Source: Atopsyche davidsoni (Eukaryota; Arthropoda; Insecta; Trichoptera; Hydrobiosidae). Taken from it: a stretch of DNA of 64,000 nt. Position numbers and translations under genes: made by a program. The notes under the pieces are model-generated. The model was not told the origin of the DNA. It saw nothing but the letters and a program-made list of their open reading frames with translations, and did no database searches. The stretch spans positions 8,496,501 through 8,560,500 of the forward strand of contig JAILWY010000027.1 of assembly GCA_022113835.1 (NCBI GenBank), written 5' to 3'. Within the stretch, counting starts at the first letter, position 1; every line of letters starts with the position of its first letter. Positions 63,501-64,000 of this stretch are shown piece by piece.

Positions 63501-63656
63501 CAACAGACTTGTAATCGAGGAACCACTGGTAGTCGGAGTTGTCGTGTGTGAAGTCGGCATCGTGGTTGTTGTTGGCAGCCGCGTCGAGTGCGGGGCCCGG
63601 AGGCGGGCTCGTACCCCCCACCGCCCCCTTGCACGGCCCGGAGCGAGCCTGCCCGC
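51320..63656 (-). CDS. RUN and SH3 domain-containing protein of the RUSC1/RUSC2 family (5' end off window)
   Basis: Sixteen exons join with consistent phases and GT-AG sites: 63656-63509, 62804-62597, 62079-61984, 59933-59690, 59286-59100, 58952-58805, 58674-56206, 56128-56005, 55834-55640, 55297-55192, 55031-54812, 54064-53582, 52751-52498, 52088-51927, 51750-51592, 51509-51320. They give about 1,797 residues plus stop. Order: long disordered region, RUN domain (KRGLVSNVMEAVDMLVEE to PFSLDLLWQLRDMH), Ser/Pro-rich linker, C-terminal SH3. The RUN segments LLNVRSLD and CPALYALLSDGL and the SH3 match vertebrate RUSC2. Vertebrate members bind small Rab GTPases and AP-4 vesicles (RUSC2/iporin) or act in neurotrophin signalling (RUSC1/NESCA). 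The insect role is inference. Confidence 0.93.
51592..51750 (-). CDS. RUSC exon o
   Basis: Acceptor TGTTTTTTAG, donor ACTAA followed by GTCAGT; phase 2 in and out. Reads RVSRAEACGSGPAAPRPSSL, PYRRAPPPSVTRQRRATSSS and QPRPAGPAPQPPTK. Pro/Ser/Arg-rich linker directly before the SH3 domain. Confidence 0.86.
   Translation of the reverse strand, partial: GESCRGMRQWSSSTATILSAISSGSTPLCHSTAPRHFFFTTTTCRTCTTTSY
51927..52088 (-). CDS. RUSC exon n
   Basis: Acceptor ACACAATACAG, donor AACAG followed by GTAAGA; phase 2 in and out. Reads RSIPVAVSSAKKATTPPSTA, AAGHKGPLPPLPHGHTGTRN and ATAANAKKTATNTNR. Contains GPLPPLPHG, a further possible SH3 ligand. Low-complexity linker. Confidence 0.87.
52231..52422 (+). 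mobile_element. Foldback MITE, copy 3, in a RUSC intron
   Basis: ATTTTTGAGTGATTTTCCAC at the left pairs with GTGGAAAATCACTCAAGTAT to the right; the core has GTGACCGGTTTCGCCAATCT and the tail GGAATTCCACCAAGTACTCT. Same orientation as copy 2 and inverted relative to copy 1. It is about 76 bases from the exon m boundary. Part of the right-hand arm that should mirror the GGTTTCGCC core is deleted. Confidence 0.8.
52498..52751 (-). CDS. RUSC exon m: Ser/Pro/Gly-rich linker
   Basis: Acceptor ATAATTTCCAG, donor AAGAG followed by GTCAAT (weak but phase-consistent, phase 2 out). Reads SNSSTEWSNEQRGGKFRQLQ, RRWEMLSGREGSPPPP and a short in-protein repeat GSTPGSTGSTPGSG, then RSRIPRPVTSPVRPPSAPI. FRQLQRRWEMLSG recalls the conserved post-RUN helix. 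Strong GC bias. Confidence 0.87.
52752..53581 (-). other. RUSC intron between exons l and m
   Basis: An 830-base AT-rich intron with no feature recognised. Confidence 0.7.
53582..54064 (-). CDS. RUSC exon l: post-RUN linker
   Basis: Acceptor CTTCCCGTAG, donor GATGAG followed by GTAATA; 483 bases, phase 0 at both ends. Reads SSNSTSSTGHLSKNQRNLLR, LVHSIQSSINQSSDDQPEPT, TRRWSGVQLGSKLIQAFDRL and ALYDDSDYSDSLEHDQKPKS. VQLGSKLIQAFDRLALYDD looks helical; the rest is polar and disordered. The frame is open further into the intron, but the splice site and phase define the end. Confidence 0.9.
54065..54811 (-). other. RUSC intron between exons k and l
   Basis: A 747-base AT-rich intron with no feature recognised. 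Confidence 0.7.
54812..55031 (-). CDS. RUSC exon k: end of the RUN domain
   Basis: Acceptor TTCTTTTCCAG, donor AACGAA followed by GTGAGT; phase 2 in, phase 0 out. Reads VRSLDAFISYLRTRESVLRR, HYNAGAVIRGASAAAL, ACMPFSLDLLWQLRDMHRSF and KRMEDLMSNE. LPFSLDLLFQHRLLQ is the RUSC2 counterpart. GC-rich. Confidence 0.95.
55192..55297 (-). CDS. RUSC exon j: middle of the RUN domain
   Basis: Acceptor TTTATTGTAG, donor TTGAA followed by GTAAGT; phase 1 in, phase 2 out. Reads GPITKSLNELVMRINSEDAL then SESVLKFNAFVMGLLN. RFNAFILGLLN is the matching RUSC2 string. Confidence 0.95.
55640..55834 (-). CDS. RUSC exon i: first part of the RUN domain
   Basis: Acceptor TTTTTGTTAG, donor CGTCAAG followed by GTAATA; phase 1 at both ends. 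Reads GLVSNVMEAVDMLVEEGSGC, PRLVIGALCPALYALLSDGL and NNSVWQVVEASARQ. This aligns with the RUSC2 RUN start (GLVKAVNTAVDLIV; YLCPAVRAVLEDGL; PWSVVEASTQLG). RUN domains bind Rab/Rap-type GTPases or adaptor partners. Confidence 0.95.
56005..56128 (-). CDS. RUSC exon h
   Basis: Acceptor ATATTTCAG, donor AGAGAG followed by GTAAAT; phase 0 in, phase 1 out. Reads AKNLAEIPICEEGESSPEGY, ASPALGHGLRRSSSNDNAQK and R, leading straight into the RUN domain (KRGLVSNV). Confidence 0.9.
56206..58674 (-). CDS. RUSC exon g: very large disordered exon with proline motifs
   Basis: A 2,469-base exon (823 codons), phase 0 at both ends; acceptor TTATGTTGTAG, donor TACCAG followed by GTAAAT. Ser/Asn/Lys-rich and largely disordered. 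It carries three PPLPK motifs (APPLPKRS at about 57,065, RPPLPKS at 56,977, TPPLPKP at 56,605), which fit SH3-ligand consensus, and an LTPPNSP site near its end. Two lengths near 57,600 and 56,500 (LKPLKFAPTADRNKK; SSADLQQLEEFLKHSGI) look folded or helical. The frame begins with GTG because the true start is upstream. Confidence 0.95.
58805..58952 (-). CDS. RUSC exon f
   Basis: Acceptor TATTTTTCAG, donor TCTAAT followed by GTAAGC; phase 2 in, phase 0 out. Reads RHPSGNNNTGVSSEGMPVTK, SHSAPDLRALRRRCQC and LTTSSSGYVMAASN. KSHSAPDLR resembles a basophilic kinase/14-3-3-type site. Confidence 0.88.
59100..59286 (-). CDS. RUSC exon e
   Basis: Acceptor TTCGTTTCAG, donor AGACG followed by GTAACA; phase 1 in, phase 2 out. 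Reads EKQDLPGEAKFSTSSETQEP, EKLQRSFRLSRPLDTSMAQS and DSGFTTWSKLKNKTQLRR. Ser/Thr-rich disordered segment with a basic end. Confidence 0.88.
59690..59933 (-). CDS. RUSC exon d
   Basis: Acceptor AATAATTTTAG, donor TCTAATG followed by GTAAAT; phase 0 in, phase 1 out. Reads DEESTAGSINTMSICKSELL, PVHFSVDSLDCDRLEQDLIL, TCQANKHNYTIAFEGSMTMY and SEDSDGQDLSN. The CQANKHNYTIAFEG segment resembles the conserved short N-terminal region of vertebrate RUSC2 ([20 protein letters not shown]), supporting orthology outside the RUN domain. Confidence 0.9.
59934..61983 (-). other. RUSC intron between exons c and d
   Basis: A 2.05 kb AT-rich intron holding the alternative first exon (60,282-60,323) and its presumed promoter just upstream (higher coordinates). 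Nothing else is recognised. Confidence 0.6.
60282..60323 (-). CDS. Alternative first coding exon of RUSC, MCQSSKKRTKSDQD
   Basis: On the minus strand ATG at 60,323 starts 14 Lys-rich codons and ends exactly at GATCAAGAT followed by a perfect GTAAGT donor, phase 0. Spliced to exon d (59,933) it gives MCQSSKKRTKSDQD-DEESTAGSINT. Extended upstream to the nearest acceptor it would need a phase that exon c does not supply, which argues for a start exon rather than an internal one. It predicts a shorter isoform from an internal promoter, missing everything encoded by exons a-c and upstream. Confidence 0.6.
61984..62079 (-). CDS. RUSC exon c (96 bases)
   Basis: Acceptor TTGATTTTGCAG, donor CTCTCAG followed by GTACTG, phase 0 at both ends. 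Reads TNRRGEMYASVTSSLMEKFC then FDSSFSPHSSSQ. Symmetric, so it could be skipped without a frameshift. Confidence 0.85.
62597..62804 (-). CDS. RUSC exon b
   Basis: Acceptor GTATTGCAG, donor CAAGAC followed by GTTAGT; enters with one base and leaves in phase 0. Reads YRDGSCVHTSVLSSVSSSYR, CYEELARDLDANLAEADMES and RDIHALLSNLPPSACHLMQD. The middle is predicted helical; no named domain. Confidence 0.87.
62805..63508 (-). other. RUSC intron between exons a and b
   Basis: A 704-base AT-rich intron with homopolymer runs of T and A; no other feature recognised. Confidence 0.7.
63509..63656 (-). CDS. RUSC exon a (most 5' in window)
   Basis: Acceptor CTGTATTTCAG and donor TACAA followed by GTCTGT. It needs one base from an upstream exon beyond 64,000 and leaves in phase 2. 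Reads GQARSGPCKGAVGG, TSPPPGPALDAAANNNHDAD and DNSDYQWFLDY. GC-rich against an AT-rich background. No start codon, so the N-terminus is outside the window. Confidence 0.82.
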
Positions 63657-64000
63657 CTGAAATACAGATAGGATTACAATTAGGATATATCATTCATTAG
63701 TAAAAACTACTATTACATGGTATTCTTATAAAGCATCATTTTATCCTATAATCCCCCTGCAATGTTGCTAAGATTATATTTTCATCTGAAAACATTTTGA
63801 TACACAAGATTTAAAAAAATATTTTTAACAATAAAATATAATTGTACCAAGATTGTCATATGTAGAGGAAAAATATACAAGTACCGTTGTATAACTGTTA
63901 CAGGCATATCTGGGTTAATCATTTAATTAAATTTATGTTCTTAGAAGTTGAGAAGCCATTATTTTGACGTGTGGGATTATCACATTTAAATACTTGCTGA
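63657..64000 (-). other. RUSC intron running off the right edge
   Basis: AT-rich sequence upstream of exon a on the minus strand. No exon is visible in it, so the preceding RUSC exon lies beyond the window. Confidence 0.65.

Overview
The window reads as animal nuclear DNA, most likely an insect and probably a moth or butterfly. Evidence: long AT-rich stretches around short GC-rich, GC3-rich exons with canonical GT-AG introns; an insect-style five-repeat tau; and fossil mobile elements (foldback hairpins, hAT-like ends, non-LTR reverse-transcriptase ends). No operons, bacterial genes, CRISPR or rRNA were seen. The order-level call is inference.

Layout. Bases 1-29,104 hold no gene I can defend: AT-rich DNA with scattered repeats and a few GC-rich islands. 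Bases 29,105-42,294 (+) carry a microtubule-associated protein tau, reconstructed as eight phase-compatible coding exons giving 699 residues: a Pro-rich then Ser/Pro-rich projection region and five PGGG microtubule-binding repeats. Its large introns hold repeats, a tight hairpin and an exon-like segment on the minus strand. Bases 42,295-51,319 are non-coding between two convergent genes, with one puzzling GC-rich exon-like block near 44.2 kb. Bases 51,320-63,656 (-) carry sixteen phase-compatible coding exons of a RUSC1/RUSC2 (iporin/NESCA) family protein, with a RUN domain and a C-terminal SH3 domain; at least 1,797 residues lie in the window and the 5' end runs off the right edge. A short extra first exon near 60.3 kb predicts a second, shorter RUSC isoform.

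Function. Tau binds and stabilises neuronal microtubules. RUSC proteins in vertebrates link RUN/SH3 signalling and small GTPases to microtubule-based vesicle traffic. The two genes face each other tail to tail, so their 3' ends share the roughly 9 kb spacer. The most interesting points are the symmetric tau exon that could switch five repeats to three, the alternating KxGS pattern of the repeats, the perfect intronic hairpin, the alternative RUSC start, and unexplained exon-like blocks at 31.9-32.0 kb and 44.2-44.4 kb. I saw no clearly novel multi-gene system.
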